22,136 nucleotides of DNA from an archaeon RBG_16_50_20 (lineage in GTDB: Archaea; Thermoproteota; Bathyarchaeia; 40CM-2-53-6): NCBI GenBank assembly GCA_001768965.1, contig MEMY01000042.1, positions 1-22,136 on the forward strand, in the 5' to 3' direction. Both the position numbers and the translations under genes were made by a program. Positions 15,185-22,136 of the stretch are shown here, piece after piece (the first letter of the stretch is position 1; each line of letters begins with the position of its first letter). Under the pieces are notes generated by a model, which had not been told where the DNA came from, searched no databases, and worked only from the letters and a program-made list of their open reading frames with translations.

Positions 15185-15454
15185 TCAGAATCTTCCGACT
15201 CTCAGAACCTGAATCTCACTTACCGAATCCACTGCTCGAATCGCATCTTCGACCTGATCCATTTTTCCTTCCCCATCTTCTGGCAGGACAACGTGTGCGA
15301 TCAGGGCGACTAGTCCAAACGCTACAGGCTCCTCCTCGAATTTTTGAACCGTCGAGCCTACTGGAAGAGATTGCTCCACTTTCGATTTCAGAACGTTCAG
15401 GTCCAGATTAGCATCATTCGGGAATATCTTAATCGACGCTAGAACTTTCGCCAA
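15185..15454 (-). CDS. Archaeal translation elongation factor 1 beta
   Basis: An 89-residue aEF-1 beta, the guanine-nucleotide exchange factor for aEF-1 alpha. It begins AKVLASIKIFPNDANLDLN, continues EEEPVAFGLVALIAHVVLPED, and ends VEDAIRAVDSVSEIQVLRVGRF. This is the compact exchange domain, at the usual length of about 90 residues. The open frame runs another 27 codons upstream, but family members start at the Ala-Lys-Val strand, so I chose the TTG at 15454. It follows the Zn-ribbon gene by 23 bases, a conserved archaeal neighbourhood. Its stop codon lies six bases from the twin palindromes. Confidence 0.92.
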   Translation of the reverse strand: MAKVLASIKIFPNDANLDLNVLKSKVEQSLPVGSTVQKFEEEPVAFGLVALIAHVVLPEDGEGKMDQVEDAIRAVDSVSEIQVLRVGRF

Positions 15455-15477
15455 GATTCTCAACCAGATTTCAAGTC

Positions 15478-15681
15478 TTATGGGCCAGTGTAACCGCACT
15501 TCACGCAACGGTAGGGACGCCCGAACATCCTGCACTTCTCACAGCGCCAAATAGTAACCTCACCGCAGCTTGGACAGGGGAACTTGACTGCTCCTTCGCC
15601 CGGGAGGATGGTTCGCGCACACCAAGAGCAAGTGGGCATGCGGATGATCTTCTCGCTGGTGGCTGCCGTGGTTGTGCTCAA
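15478..15681 (-). CDS. Small Zn-ribbon protein, EF-1 beta neighbour (COG2888 type)
   Basis: A 67-residue protein with four CxxC knuckles, so eight cysteines for two zinc ions: CSWC, CPSC, CEKC and CVKC. The run GAVKFPCPSCGE then TIWRCEKC and the closing CGYTGP are the signature of the archaeal Zn-ribbon family predicted to act with RNA in translation. Its place just before EF-1 beta is typical. The TTG at 15681 gives a 14-residue Ser/Thr-rich lead; an internal ATG 14 codons later (about 15639) begins MPTCSWC and is an alternative start. Promoter: see the TATA-like box at 15722-15729. Confidence 0.9.
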   Translation of the reverse strand: MSTTTAATSEKIIRMPTCSWCARTILPGEGAVKFPCPSCGEVTIWRCEKCRMFGRPYRCVKCGYTGP

Positions 15682-15721
15682 ACAGTGACACTTCGGATTC
15701 TAACACGCACAGTTCTGCTGG

Positions 15722-15729
15722 TTATAAAT
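15722..15729 (-). promoter_or_regulatory. TATA-like box of the Zn-ribbon/EF-1 beta operon
   Basis: Leftward, ATTTATAA lies about 41 bases before TTG 15681. A start 25 bases downstream would be near 15697, giving a 15-base leader. Ten bases further upstream is the small palindrome GTTAGAGTAAC (15739-15749). Confidence 0.55.
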
Positions 15730-15890
15730 CCATTGCTGAGTTAGAGTAACCGTCCTGACTAGAATCTGGACTCAACCGACAAATTCAAACAGCGGACTAT
15801 ACTCACTCACCACATCAGTTAGTTCCGTTTCGGTGCACCAAATTGGTCAGCATAGATTCTGTCTGTGACCTCGACAGATTTCGGCGGTTC

Positions 15891-16274
15891 ATGATAATGA
15901 GCACATGCCAGTCCTACATTCCACGAGAATATGATGAAGATGAAACAATCTACCCTGAACGATCTTCGGAAAGCGGGACAATGTATGTTGAGGCTGAAGA
16001 CAAGGAGACCGTGGGGCAGATTCGAGAGATCAGGTTCGCTCGTGTGTCAAATGTTCTTGGTATCATTTACAACTCGAAAAGTGGTCGCACTCAAATCAAG
16101 TGGCGTCATCTGAAGGGTAGAGTCGGTCGGTTGAGTGGCGAAGCTAGCCCGAACACGTTAGTGAACCTCTTCGCGTCTGAAGCGTTACCTGAATCTTATG
16201 CCATAGCCGGACGAGAGCAGGAGTCGAAGACACAACGTGATGCATCTCTGAACGAGGCTTTCGCGGATACGTGA
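15891..16274 (+). CDS. Unrecognised small acidic/basic protein
   Basis: An open frame of 127 residues from ATG 15891 (143 residues from TTG 15843). I do not recognise it. The first 40 residues are acidic (YDEDETIYPE, VEAEDKETVG). The middle, EIRFARVSNVLGIIYNSKSG then RTQIKWRHLKGRVGRL, alternates like beta strands and is basic, and the tail is hydrophilic. There are no membrane helices or Cys motifs. It starts divergently from the Zn-ribbon operon. Codon-position pattern looks coding in the middle, but a spurious frame cannot be excluded. Confidence 0.42.
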   Translation: MIMSTCQSYIPREYDEDETIYPERSSESGTMYVEAEDKETVGQIREIRFARVSNVLGIIYNSKSGRTQIKWRHLKGRVGRLSGEASPNTLVNLFASEALPESYAIAGREQESKTQRDASLNEAFADT

Positions 16275-16626
16275 CAAAAGCCACAACAATGCGCCTAGCA
16301 ACCCCCTCAAGCCTCGAAATCTTGCTATGTCAAAGTTCAAACTGCTAATCTAATGGAGTCTCGAGCCTCTACAAAAAGGCGCAGAGTGGGACATGCGAAT
16401 CGAATCCGAAGTCCGCAGTTCTTCGACCCTAGAGCAGCACTTTGTACATGGAAGATGGAAGATAATCAGGATCTACGTTCGAGGAGTTCTCAAGGAGATT
16501 GTCGTGAAACGTAGAGAAGCCTGTCATCCATAGCTCCGTACACGCGCAACCTCAAGTCTGACCGGCAGCTTTTGTAGTGTAGAATCGTAAGGTACAATCA
16601 CCTCGCAGTAGGAAGTCCTGCAGAGA
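16275..16626. other. Gene-poor stretch upstream of FEN1
   Basis: These 352 bases contain only a 46-codon frame (16393-16533, separate entry). I see no tRNA, no long inverted repeat and no strong TATA box. An RNA gene cannot be excluded by eye. Confidence 0.4.
16393..16533 (+). CDS. Possible 46-residue basic protein
   Basis: ATG 16393 opens a 46-codon frame preceded by GTGGGA. The product has the segment HGRWKIIRIYVRGVLKEIVV, which could form strands or a short amphipathic helix, and a basic tail. It resembles nothing I know, and chance is a serious alternative at this length. Its interest is that it is the only open frame in a 352-base gap before FEN1. Confidence 0.25.
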   Translation: MRIESEVRSSSTLEQHFVHGRWKIIRIYVRGVLKEIVVKRREACHP

Positions 16627-17658
16627 TTGGGCGTCGACTTAGTTGACATTATTCCGGAAGAATCCACAACCTTAGACAGTCTTTCGAATAAGACTCTGGC
16701 AGTTGATGCCTACAACACACTCTACCAATTCCTAGCGATCATACGACAACCCGACGGTACACCTCTGAAAGACCGAAACGGGAGAGTCACCAGCCACCTA
16801 AGCGGTTTGCTATACCGCACAGCCAACCTAGCTGAGAAAGGGATCAAACTTGCTTTCGTATTTGATGGCAAGCCGCCTGAGCTCAAAGAGATGGAGATCA
16901 GCAGAAGACGCGAAGTGAAGGAGGAGGCTATCGTACATTACGAACGTGCACTTAGGGAAGGAAAGATGCAAGAGGCAAGAACCTACGCCCAAGCAACATC
17001 CCGACTGAAGGACCTGATGGTTGACGACGCCAAGAGACTCTTGAACGCACTCGGCGTGTCCTGGGTTCAGGCACCATCAGAAGGCGAAGCACAAGCAGCT
17101 TTCATCGCAGCTCGCGGTGACGTCTGGGGAGTTGCGTCCCAAGATCACGACTCACTTCTGTTCGGTGCCCCGCGGATGGTAAAGAACCTCGCCATAACGG
17201 GACGTAGAAAACTTCCGCGTCGAGACGCCTATGTGGAAGTGGAGCCAAAGATAGTCGAATTGGCCAAGGTACTCAACGGTCTCTCATTGACGAGGGAGCA
17301 ATTAGTGGACGTCGGAATATTGATCGGGACTGACTTCAACCCAGACGGAGTGAAAGGTATAGGTCCCAAAACAGCAGTCAAACTCATCCAAGAGAACGGA
17401 AATCTAGAGAATGTCATGGCCAAGAATCCTGAGATTAGAATTTCCCCTGATGTGAACAGCATACGGAGAATCTTCATCGACCCGGCTGTGACGCAGGATT
17501 ATGTTCTGAAATGGTCCAAGCCTAACGAGGATGAAGTTGTGGCTTTCCTCTGCGGAGAGCGTGATTTTTCTGAGGACCGTGTAAGAAGGGCTGTGAGCAA
17601 GATGGTGACTGTTGCTTCATCCGCGAAAAAGGCCACACTTGATTCCTACTTCGGCTGA
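16627..17658 (+). CDS. fen: Flap endonuclease 1
   Basis: A 343-residue archaeal FEN1, which trims 5' flaps in Okazaki-fragment maturation and repair. It starts GVDLVDIIPEE, with the N-terminal catalytic Asp27 in LAVDAYNTL. FVFDGKPP carries the next acidic residue. The internal nuclease core has APSEGEAQAAFIA and ASQDHDSLLFG with the metal-binding acids. A helix-hairpin-helix follows at GTDFNPDGVKGIGPKTA. The C-terminus ends ATLDSYFG, a PCNA-interacting peptide of the usual Leu-x-x-Tyr-Phe form. The start is TTG 16627, which gives the expected Gly-Val-Asp N-terminus needed near the active site. Length is standard. Confidence 0.96.
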   Translation: MGVDLVDIIPEESTTLDSLSNKTLAVDAYNTLYQFLAIIRQPDGTPLKDRNGRVTSHLSGLLYRTANLAEKGIKLAFVFDGKPPELKEMEISRRREVKEEAIVHYERALREGKMQEARTYAQATSRLKDLMVDDAKRLLNALGVSWVQAPSEGEAQAAFIAARGDVWGVASQDHDSLLFGAPRMVKNLAITGRRKLPRRDAYVEVEPKIVELAKVLNGLSLTREQLVDVGILIGTDFNPDGVKGIGPKTAVKLIQENGNLENVMAKNPEIRISPDVNSIRRIFIDPAVTQDYVLKWSKPNEDEVVAFLCGERDFSEDRVRRAVSKMVTVASSAKKATLDSYFG

Positions 17659-17792
17659 GAGTTTGACTGCACTTCCTTCAGTTTTATCATTCTTCCGGAG
17701 CATTTCCGCCGTGACAAATCCGTTGTCGGAGTTTCGTCTTCACCGATTCAGTTGAATATGCAGGCAATTTGCTGCTATTCGCCTTTTGGACG

Positions 17793-18476
17793 TTAGGTTC
17801 TCCAGCCGCGTTTGCCCCTTAATGGCACGAAAGCCACTCCGCCAAGGTTTTCCTGGGATAGTCTGCCATCAGCTTTCTTCCTTATTTTGATAAGTTGTTG
17901 GTTGAAACCAGCGCCTCCTACTGGTATTAGGAGAATTCCATCAGGCTTCAATTGGCTCACCAAATCCTCCGGAACTTCGGGCGCGGCACTTGTAACAATT
18001 ATCAAATCAAATGGCCCTTCATTCAACAGGCCTTCCGAGGCATCGGCCTGCACAAATGTCACTCTGTCGCTGTACCCCAACCGTTCAATATTCTCTTGCC
18101 CAAATTCAGCCAATTCAGGTATCAGCTCCGCAGACCAGACGTGCCCCCAAATTCCTCTTTCTCCCTCCTGTGGGGCTACGACCTCGGCGTATACACAGCT
18201 CATGTATCCACAACCTCCACCAACCTCGAGGACTCTTTGACCAGCCTTCATCTCACCGTATTCACAAAAGAGAGCAGTCATGTGCAACGCGCTGGTTGTC
18301 TGACCGAATCCTATCGGAATCGGCGTGTCAACGTACGCATAGGATCTCACGTCATCAGGCAGGAATTCTTCCCGTGGGACTTCGGTCATGGCTCTGATTA
18401 TGTTCGGGTCCCGCAGGACTCCTTGTGTTCGTAACTCCTCTATGGCCTGCCGGCGTAGCTGGACGAAGTCTCTCAA
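17793..18476 (-). CDS. pcm: Protein-L-isoaspartate O-methyltransferase
   Basis: A protein of about 227 residues with the PIMT layout. Residues 1-40 lead to PREEFLPDDVRSYAYVDTPI, then the substrate loop GFGQTTSALHM with the conserved Ser, then SAM motif I VLEVGGGCGYMS. Post-I and motif II follow (VWSAELIPELAEFGQENIERLG, FDLIIVTSAAPEVPEDLVSQL). It methylates isoaspartyl residues so damaged proteins can be repaired. The SAM loop GGGCG and the Ala-Leu after Ser (usually Ala-Pro) depart from the common form. The open frame continues to a TTG at 18596, adding 40 residues unlike the family and overlapping the divergent DUF371 gene, so I prefer TTG 18476. Confidence 0.87.
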   Translation of the reverse strand: MRDFVQLRRQAIEELRTQGVLRDPNIIRAMTEVPREEFLPDDVRSYAYVDTPIPIGFGQTTSALHMTALFCEYGEMKAGQRVLEVGGGCGYMSCVYAEVVAPQEGERGIWGHVWSAELIPELAEFGQENIERLGYSDRVTFVQADASEGLLNEGPFDLIIVTSAAPEVPEDLVSQLKPDGILLIPVGGAGFNQQLIKIRKKADGRLSQENLGGVAFVPLRGKRGWRT

Positions 18477-18556
18477 GTCTTTCGACTCGTAAGCGGTCTC
18501 ACCGGTCAATAAAGGTTCAAGAGTCCGGATACGGACCTGAGCTCTGTGTTCTGGCC

Positions 18557-18982
18557 TTGCGGGTTGTCGAAGAACTTCAAGCCAAGGGTCATCCAAACAT
18601 CCTTGCGACGCACTCCATGACGTTCGAGATTACAAAAGATCACGGGTTGTCAAGACGTGGTAATTGCGTGGTTGCAGTTGAAGCAACTAAGTGCCTTGTC
18701 GATCTTTCTGCAGAATTTAGGAGACTGTGTAGAAATGATGAAACGCGTATCATCGTCGAACTGGAAGCTGCAGGGGTTGCTGAATCCATCCGGGGTAGAG
18801 GAAGCCCTGCACTCACATTTAATCATATCAGGGAAATTGTGGGAAGGAAGTCAAATTTCGTGTCAGATCGGACGCTTATGATTCGCGCTGATAAGGCCGC
18901 CTGTGATATCAACAGAGCCTTGGTACGCGAATTGAAGTCTCCAACGACTAGAGTGCAAGTTCGAATAATTGCTGAACTGTGA
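18557..18982 (+). CDS. DUF371 family archaeal protein
   Basis: A protein of about 141 residues. The conserved blocks are AKGHPNILATHSMTFEITKD, LSRRGNCVVAV, IRGRGSPALTFNHIREIVGRKS, FVSDRTLMIRADKAACDINR and ALVRELKSP, matching the DUF371 family of archaea as I know it. Its function is unknown. The open frame extends back to 18425, but those residues are unlike the family and lie over the methyltransferase gene, so TTG 18557, just before the first conserved block, is the likely start. It is divergent from the methyltransferase across 80 bases. It ends three bases from the convergent Trm5-like gene. Confidence 0.8.
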   Translation: MRVVEELQAKGHPNILATHSMTFEITKDHGLSRRGNCVVAVEATKCLVDLSAEFRRLCRNDETRIIVELEAAGVAESIRGRGSPALTFNHIREIVGRKSNFVSDRTLMIRADKAACDINRALVRELKSPTTRVQVRIIAEL

Positions 18983-18985
18983 TCT

Positions 18986-20053
18986 CTATTTCAAGTGGAC
19001 GTCCACAGCCACCTGTACTCGATTCGGGGCGACCTCTCTGATGATCTTGCGGAACGGGACCGAATGAATGTCTCTGCCCACGCTTTCAATAATTGCCCGA
19101 ACGGATTCCTCAATCGTGGTCAGATCGTCAGATCTTGATGCAAAAGTGTAGTAGTGAATGATTCCACCATCCCGTTTAATCGTTTGGATTGCCGCTTCAA
19201 GAAAACTTGTCGCTTCTGATGGTAAATTCATGATTACACGGGAGGCAGTTCCTTGCAACATCAGCGACGTCACTTGACGAGCGTCGTCGAGAATCGGTAC
19301 GACGCGGTCCGCAACCCCGTTAGTGAGAATGTTTTCTTTCAAATACCTGAAAGCTTCCGGGTTAATGTCAATGGCAGTGACTCGCGAAGTTGGCTGCGTT
19401 TTTGCAATGAGAATCGAATACGGACCCACGCCGGCGAACATGTCAACGACAGTTTCATGCGGCTTGGCTTGTCCAGCAACTCTCATTCTCTCATGGGAGA
19501 GCCGCGGATTGAAGTATACCTTTGCAATGTCGAGATGGAAGACGCAAGAATATTCTCTGTAGAAGGTTTCCGTATTCCCTGAACCTGCGATGGTTTCATA
19601 CTTCCGCGTCCTGAATGTGCCTGTAACCTCGCTTGATTTTCTGAGCACCAGTCGCAAACTCGGATTAACTTCGAGGACGCCTCTTCCAATAATTGATGAG
19701 AACTGTATCAGGTCTTCGGGGAGTTCGATTATCCCGATATCGCCTATGATGTCGCAGGACCGAGGAATACTCGACAGAAGGGGTTCCGGGATCTTGCCGC
19801 GCACTGATTCGAGGAGGTTCCGAGGCCTGGTCTTCAGTTCCACAAAATTAGCCTCCTGAATTCTCACGTCAGGACATCGTTCTTTGATTTTTTCAATGTC
19901 CTCGTCAGAGGCTCCTGTCGATAGCGGGATGAAAACCTCATTCTCGTTTCGACCGAACTCAAGTCCTCTGTCAACGAGTCGTAGCCTTCGCAATATCAGG
20001 AGAGTCTGCTCAGCTTGCCGCAAAGGCGTTGCGATTCCTAATGCCTTCTTCAA
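18986..20053 (-). CDS. trm5: tRNA (guanine-37-N1) methyltransferase, Trm5 family
   Basis: A 355-residue class I SAM methyltransferase of the Trm5/TYW2 family. After N-terminal domains comes YREYSCVFHLDIAKVYFNPR then LSHERMRVAG, the Trm5 signature before the SAM fold. Motif I is DMFAGVGPYSI, the next strand ends in TAIDINPEAFRYLKEN, and the catalytic-region motif is RVIMNLPS. The usual motif is Asn-Leu-Pro-Pro or a close variant. The enzyme makes m1G37 (or acts in wyosine synthesis) on tRNA in the cytoplasm to keep the reading frame. Trm5 and Taw22/TYW2-type roles are not separable here. The start is TTG 20053, with AGGA about 8 bases upstream. Confidence 0.87.
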   Translation of the reverse strand: MKKALGIATPLRQAEQTLLILRRLRLVDRGLEFGRNENEVFIPLSTGASDEDIEKIKERCPDVRIQEANFVELKTRPRNLLESVRGKIPEPLLSSIPRSCDIIGDIGIIELPEDLIQFSSIIGRGVLEVNPSLRLVLRKSSEVTGTFRTRKYETIAGSGNTETFYREYSCVFHLDIAKVYFNPRLSHERMRVAGQAKPHETVVDMFAGVGPYSILIAKTQPTSRVTAIDINPEAFRYLKENILTNGVADRVVPILDDARQVTSLMLQGTASRVIMNLPSEATSFLEAAIQTIKRDGGIIHYYTFASRSDDLTTIEESVRAIIESVGRDIHSVPFRKIIREVAPNRVQVAVDVHLK

Positions 20054-20158
20054 GCAAGATTCCTACCAATAGGTGAGCAAAAGCGGTCTAGGCTTTCTGA
20101 ACAATGCTAAATACTCAGGCAAAGACTAACACTCGGAACTTTAGATGAGGGTTTGGGT

Positions 20159-20494
20159 TTGGCCCAATGGCGACGGCGAGAGGAAGTCATAGGCAAGGAA
20201 GTGATCGACAGTGACGCCAGAAAGATAGGGTCAGCCAAAGACTTGGCGTGGTCGAATGATGGCAGCCTCGCCTTGGTCATTGAGCTCAGCGACGAAGAAG
20301 AGGCGTTCCTTCCATTTGACGAGATCGAGCGGATAGGGGACGTCGTCTTCGTGAAAGCCAAATCAGCGTTGGAAACCGCCCCGACCATCGCCTGTCCCAT
20401 TTGCAAGCAACGAAATCCATTGGAAGCGAAGTTTTGCGCTAAATGCGGAAGAACTCTGGAAGGGAAAGAAGAGAAAAAGGACAAAAAAGCATGA
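20159..20494 (+). CDS. PRC-barrel domain protein with C-terminal zinc ribbon
   Basis: A protein of about 111 residues. The first 65 residues form a PRC-barrel-like beta domain (EVIGKEVIDSDARKIGSAKD, then LALVIELSDEEEAFLPFDEI and IGDVVFVKAK). A zinc ribbon follows, with CPIC and CAKCG, then a Lys/Glu tail. PRC barrels in archaea occur in RNA-processing and cell-division proteins; the role of this one is unknown. Two TTG codons are possible, 20153 and 20159; GAGG at 20147-20150 stands eight bases from the second, so I chose that. A TATA-like CTAAATAC near 20107-20114 could serve as promoter. It is divergent from the Trm5-like gene. Confidence 0.8.
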   Translation: MAQWRRREEVIGKEVIDSDARKIGSAKDLAWSNDGSLALVIELSDEEEAFLPFDEIERIGDVVFVKAKSALETAPTIACPICKQRNPLEAKFCAKCGRTLEGKEEKKDKKA

Positions 20495-20607
20495 TTCAGG
20501 GCTAGATTTCTCCGTGCTCTCGGTTTTGTCCGTTTCCTATTGAAGCTAGATTGTTGTAGAGTAGTTTGGTTCCGAATCTCTAATACATCATCTTTGCCTC
20601 AAATTTG

Positions 20608-20628
20608 CTAGTGGGATTTTCCTACTAG
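20608..20628 (+). promoter_or_regulatory. Palindrome upstream of the secreted propeller gene
   Basis: CTAGTGGGA (20608-20616) and TCCTACTAG (20620-20628) are inverted around three T bases, with one mismatch that would be a G-U pair in RNA. It lies 48 bases before the ATG at 20676, in a 181-base gap. It could be an operator for the propeller gene or a hairpin ending the PRC-barrel transcript. Confidence 0.4.
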
Positions 20629-20675
20629 GTGAAAACTCTTTTACCGTGGGTCGGGGAACCCAAGCCGTGCAATAC

Positions 20676-22136
20676 ATGTTCTCCAATGCTCTACGAAAGA
20701 CTGTGAAGCCTCTCGCAGCGTTCTCCTTACTGGTTTTCCTTGTCTTTTCCTCAAGTTTCGCTGTTCCAAATGCTTCTGCAGCGAGCGCCACCCTTACCGA
20801 ATGGACTCTACCAGATGGGAACTCTGGTCCATGGGGCGTGAGCGTAGACTTCCTATCAAAGATCTGGTTCACTGAGAATCAAAGTAACAGGATTGGCATG
20901 CTTGATCCCGTGACCTTCACCATGAAAGAATGGGACATGCCGACTGGCGGAAGTAATCCGCGGGGCATATACATCAAATCATCTGCAACCTCGATCAGAG
21001 TTTACTTCACAGAGTATAGTACCAACAAAGTCGGGTACTTTGAAAATGCGACTCAGACCTTCTTCGAATGGTCACTTCCAGCTGACCGACGGCCAGTTTC
21101 CATAGCTGTTGATGATGACGATAACATGTGGTTCACTGAATCGCAGAATGATGCCATAGGTCGATTGAATCCAATCGGCAACGTTCTGACGGAGTATAAA
21201 CTGCCCGCACTTCCAGTTCCAGCAGGCACTTTTAGCTGTGGTTCATTCAGCTCGCAGTTGTGTCCGTGGGGGATTGCAGTGAAGACTGTGCGAACAGTAG
21301 CAGGGACGAACACCATCGTCTGGTTCACTGAATTGCGAAACAACGTAGTTGGAAGATTGGAAGGAAAGAGTGGCACTGTAACCCTATTCAATCTGGCTAC
21401 CATAAATCCGATCGACTATCAACCGATGGGCATTACACTCGACTCGCAGGGCAATGCGATCTTCACAAGCATAGGCGACAATGCAAATCGAATTTCAATT
21501 ATTAGGAATTCCACTGCCACAGTGGCTGATGTTAACATTCCCACGTCGCTGGCGAAAGCCACGAGCGTAACATGGGATTCAAACAGGAACCTTGCATGGT
21601 TCACAGAATATCGTAGCGGCAAGATGGCAAGCTTCGACACGAGCAATCCTGTGTTCCAATTCCTGCCGAACGTTATCCAATGTACAATCGGCGGCTCGAA
21701 TCCAGGAGCACCCAATTGCGCCAGTGGTTCCGGAATTTCCCAACCCGCTACGAGTCAAACAACCACAAGCAAGACACCTAAGATTACCCAAGTTACCCCA
21801 TCCCTTATCACAACTGTAAGTCCGCTCCCTTCAAACCAGTTCACTGAATATGCGCTTCCAACGACGACTTCCGGACCGAACTCCGTCGTCGTCGACACCG
21901 GAGGCAACATTTGGTTCACAGAGCAAACCTCCTCTGGAAATCGAATAGCGCGGATGACGATAATCGTCCCATTCGATTTCAGCCTGACCATAACTCCAAA
22001 CGCAGTCACAATCAATCAAGGTCAGTCTGCCAATTATTCGATAAAGGTGAATCTTGTGGGCGGGTCCACCGTGACAGTGACCCTCTCGCTATCAACAAGC
22101 CCACCTGCCGGTGTGACCTACAGTTTCAACCCACCA
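20676..22136 (+). CDS. Secreted virginiamycin-B-lyase-like beta-propeller protein, 3'-truncated
   Basis: The frame stays open for 487 codons to the end of the window. Residues 1-45 are a Sec signal peptide: a basic start (NALRKTVK), a hydrophobic core LAAFSLLVFLVFSSSFAV, and Ala-rich cleavage sites. The mature part carries Vgb-like propeller repeats with WFTE at about 64, 152, 216, 308 and 413 and YFTE near 106. Around residues 345-395 a Ser/Thr/Pro-rich stretch interrupts the propeller. From about 425 an Ig-like region begins (SLTITPNAVTINQGQSANYS, then VTLSLSTSPPAGVTYSFNPP), common in archaeal surface proteins. I see no histidine in the visible part, whereas known streptogramin lyases depend on catalytic His, so that activity is unlikely. 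It is probably a cell-surface or secreted binding protein. Confidence 0.85.
   Translation, partial: MFSNALRKTVKPLAAFSLLVFLVFSSSFAVPNASAASATLTEWTLPDGNSGPWGVSVDFLSKIWFTENQSNRIGMLDPVTFTMKEWDMPTGGSNPRGIYIKSSATSIRVYFTEYSTNKVGYFENATQTFFEWSLPADRRPVSIAVDDDDNMWFTESQNDAIGRLNPIGNVLTEYKLPALPVPAGTFSCGSFSSQLCPWGIAVKTVRTVAGTNTIVWFTELRNNVVGRLEGKSGTVTLFNLATINPIDYQPMGITLDSQGNAIFTSIGDNANRISIIRNSTATVADVNIPTSLAKATSVTWDSNRNLAWFTEYRSGKMASFDTSNPVFQFLPNVIQCTIGGSNPGAPNCASGSGISQPATSQTTTSKTPKITQVTPSLITTVSPLPSNQFTEYALPTTTSGPNSVVVDTGGNIWFTEQTSSGNRIARMTIIVPFDFSLTITPNAVTINQGQSANYSIKVNLVGGSTVTVTLSLSTSPPAGVTYSFNPP

Noticed and set aside
17812..18434. Three plus-strand frames of 128-160 codons across the methyltransferase gene
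   Set aside because: The minus-strand product has SAM and PIMT motifs; the overlapping plus frames are compositional shadows.
20107..20484. 125-codon minus-strand frame opposite the PRC-barrel gene
   Set aside because: The plus-strand product has a PRC barrel and a zinc ribbon; the minus product is Ser-rich shadow sequence.
21053..22019. Several minus-strand frames at the right end
   Set aside because: A continuous 487-codon plus-strand frame with signal peptide and repeated WFTE motifs explains the region.
20676..22136. Direct naming as streptogramin (virginiamycin B) lyase
   Set aside because: No His is visible in the translated part, and the protein is secreted with added Ig-like domains, so only the fold resemblance is claimed.

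Overview
The window comes from an archaeon. The informational genes are archaeal or eukaryote-like: a two-domain AAA ATPase of the VAT/Cdc48 type, FEN1 with a PIP box, the archaeal EF-1 beta with its usual Zn-ribbon partner, a Trm5-type tRNA methyltransferase, a DUF371 protein and a geranylgeranyl-reductase-family flavoprotein. Several genes have TATA-like boxes at promoter distance. The mixture of these genes with a carbamate kinase, an ETF module and a secreted virginiamycin-lyase-like propeller fits a heterotrophic member of the Thermoproteota (Nitrososphaeria- or Bathyarchaeia-like). That placement is an inference from gene content. About half of the genes appear to start with TTG.

Region 1 (1-4218, all rightward). 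This holds the end of a carbamate kinase, a knotted carbamoyltransferase (YgeW / N-acetylornithine carbamoyltransferase type), an RDD membrane protein coupled to it through a 25-codon micro-ORF, a thioredoxin reductase behind its own promoter, and a beta-CASP-like metallo-beta-lactamase protein with several metal-ligand positions substituted and a C-terminal winged helix. The first two genes suggest use of a carbamoylated compound, with carbamoyl phosphate yielding ATP.

Region 2 (4219-10860). A class III (glutamate-1-semialdehyde-like) aminotransferase converges on a 2,4-diaminopentanoate-dehydrogenase-like enzyme. Divergent from the latter is a likely electron-transfer operon: a membrane b-cytochrome/FeS protein of the ETF:menaquinone oxidoreductase type, then EtfB and EtfA. 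Together these suggest amino-acid or acyl-CoA oxidation feeding the quinone pool.

Region 3 (10885-15681, all leftward). In transcription order this holds the Zn-ribbon protein and EF-1 beta, then a 215-base regulatory gap with two near-identical palindromes, VAT, a small winged-helix protein, a geranylgeranyl-reductase-family flavoprotein and a 67-residue Cys/His protein.

Region 4 (15682-22136). This holds an unrecognised small protein, a gene-poor stretch, FEN1, a divergent pair (isoaspartyl methyltransferase and DUF371), Trm5 convergent with DUF371, a PRC-barrel/zinc-ribbon protein, and the first 487 codons of a large secreted beta-propeller protein that runs off the end. I found no tRNA, rRNA, CRISPR array, transposase or clear mobile element.
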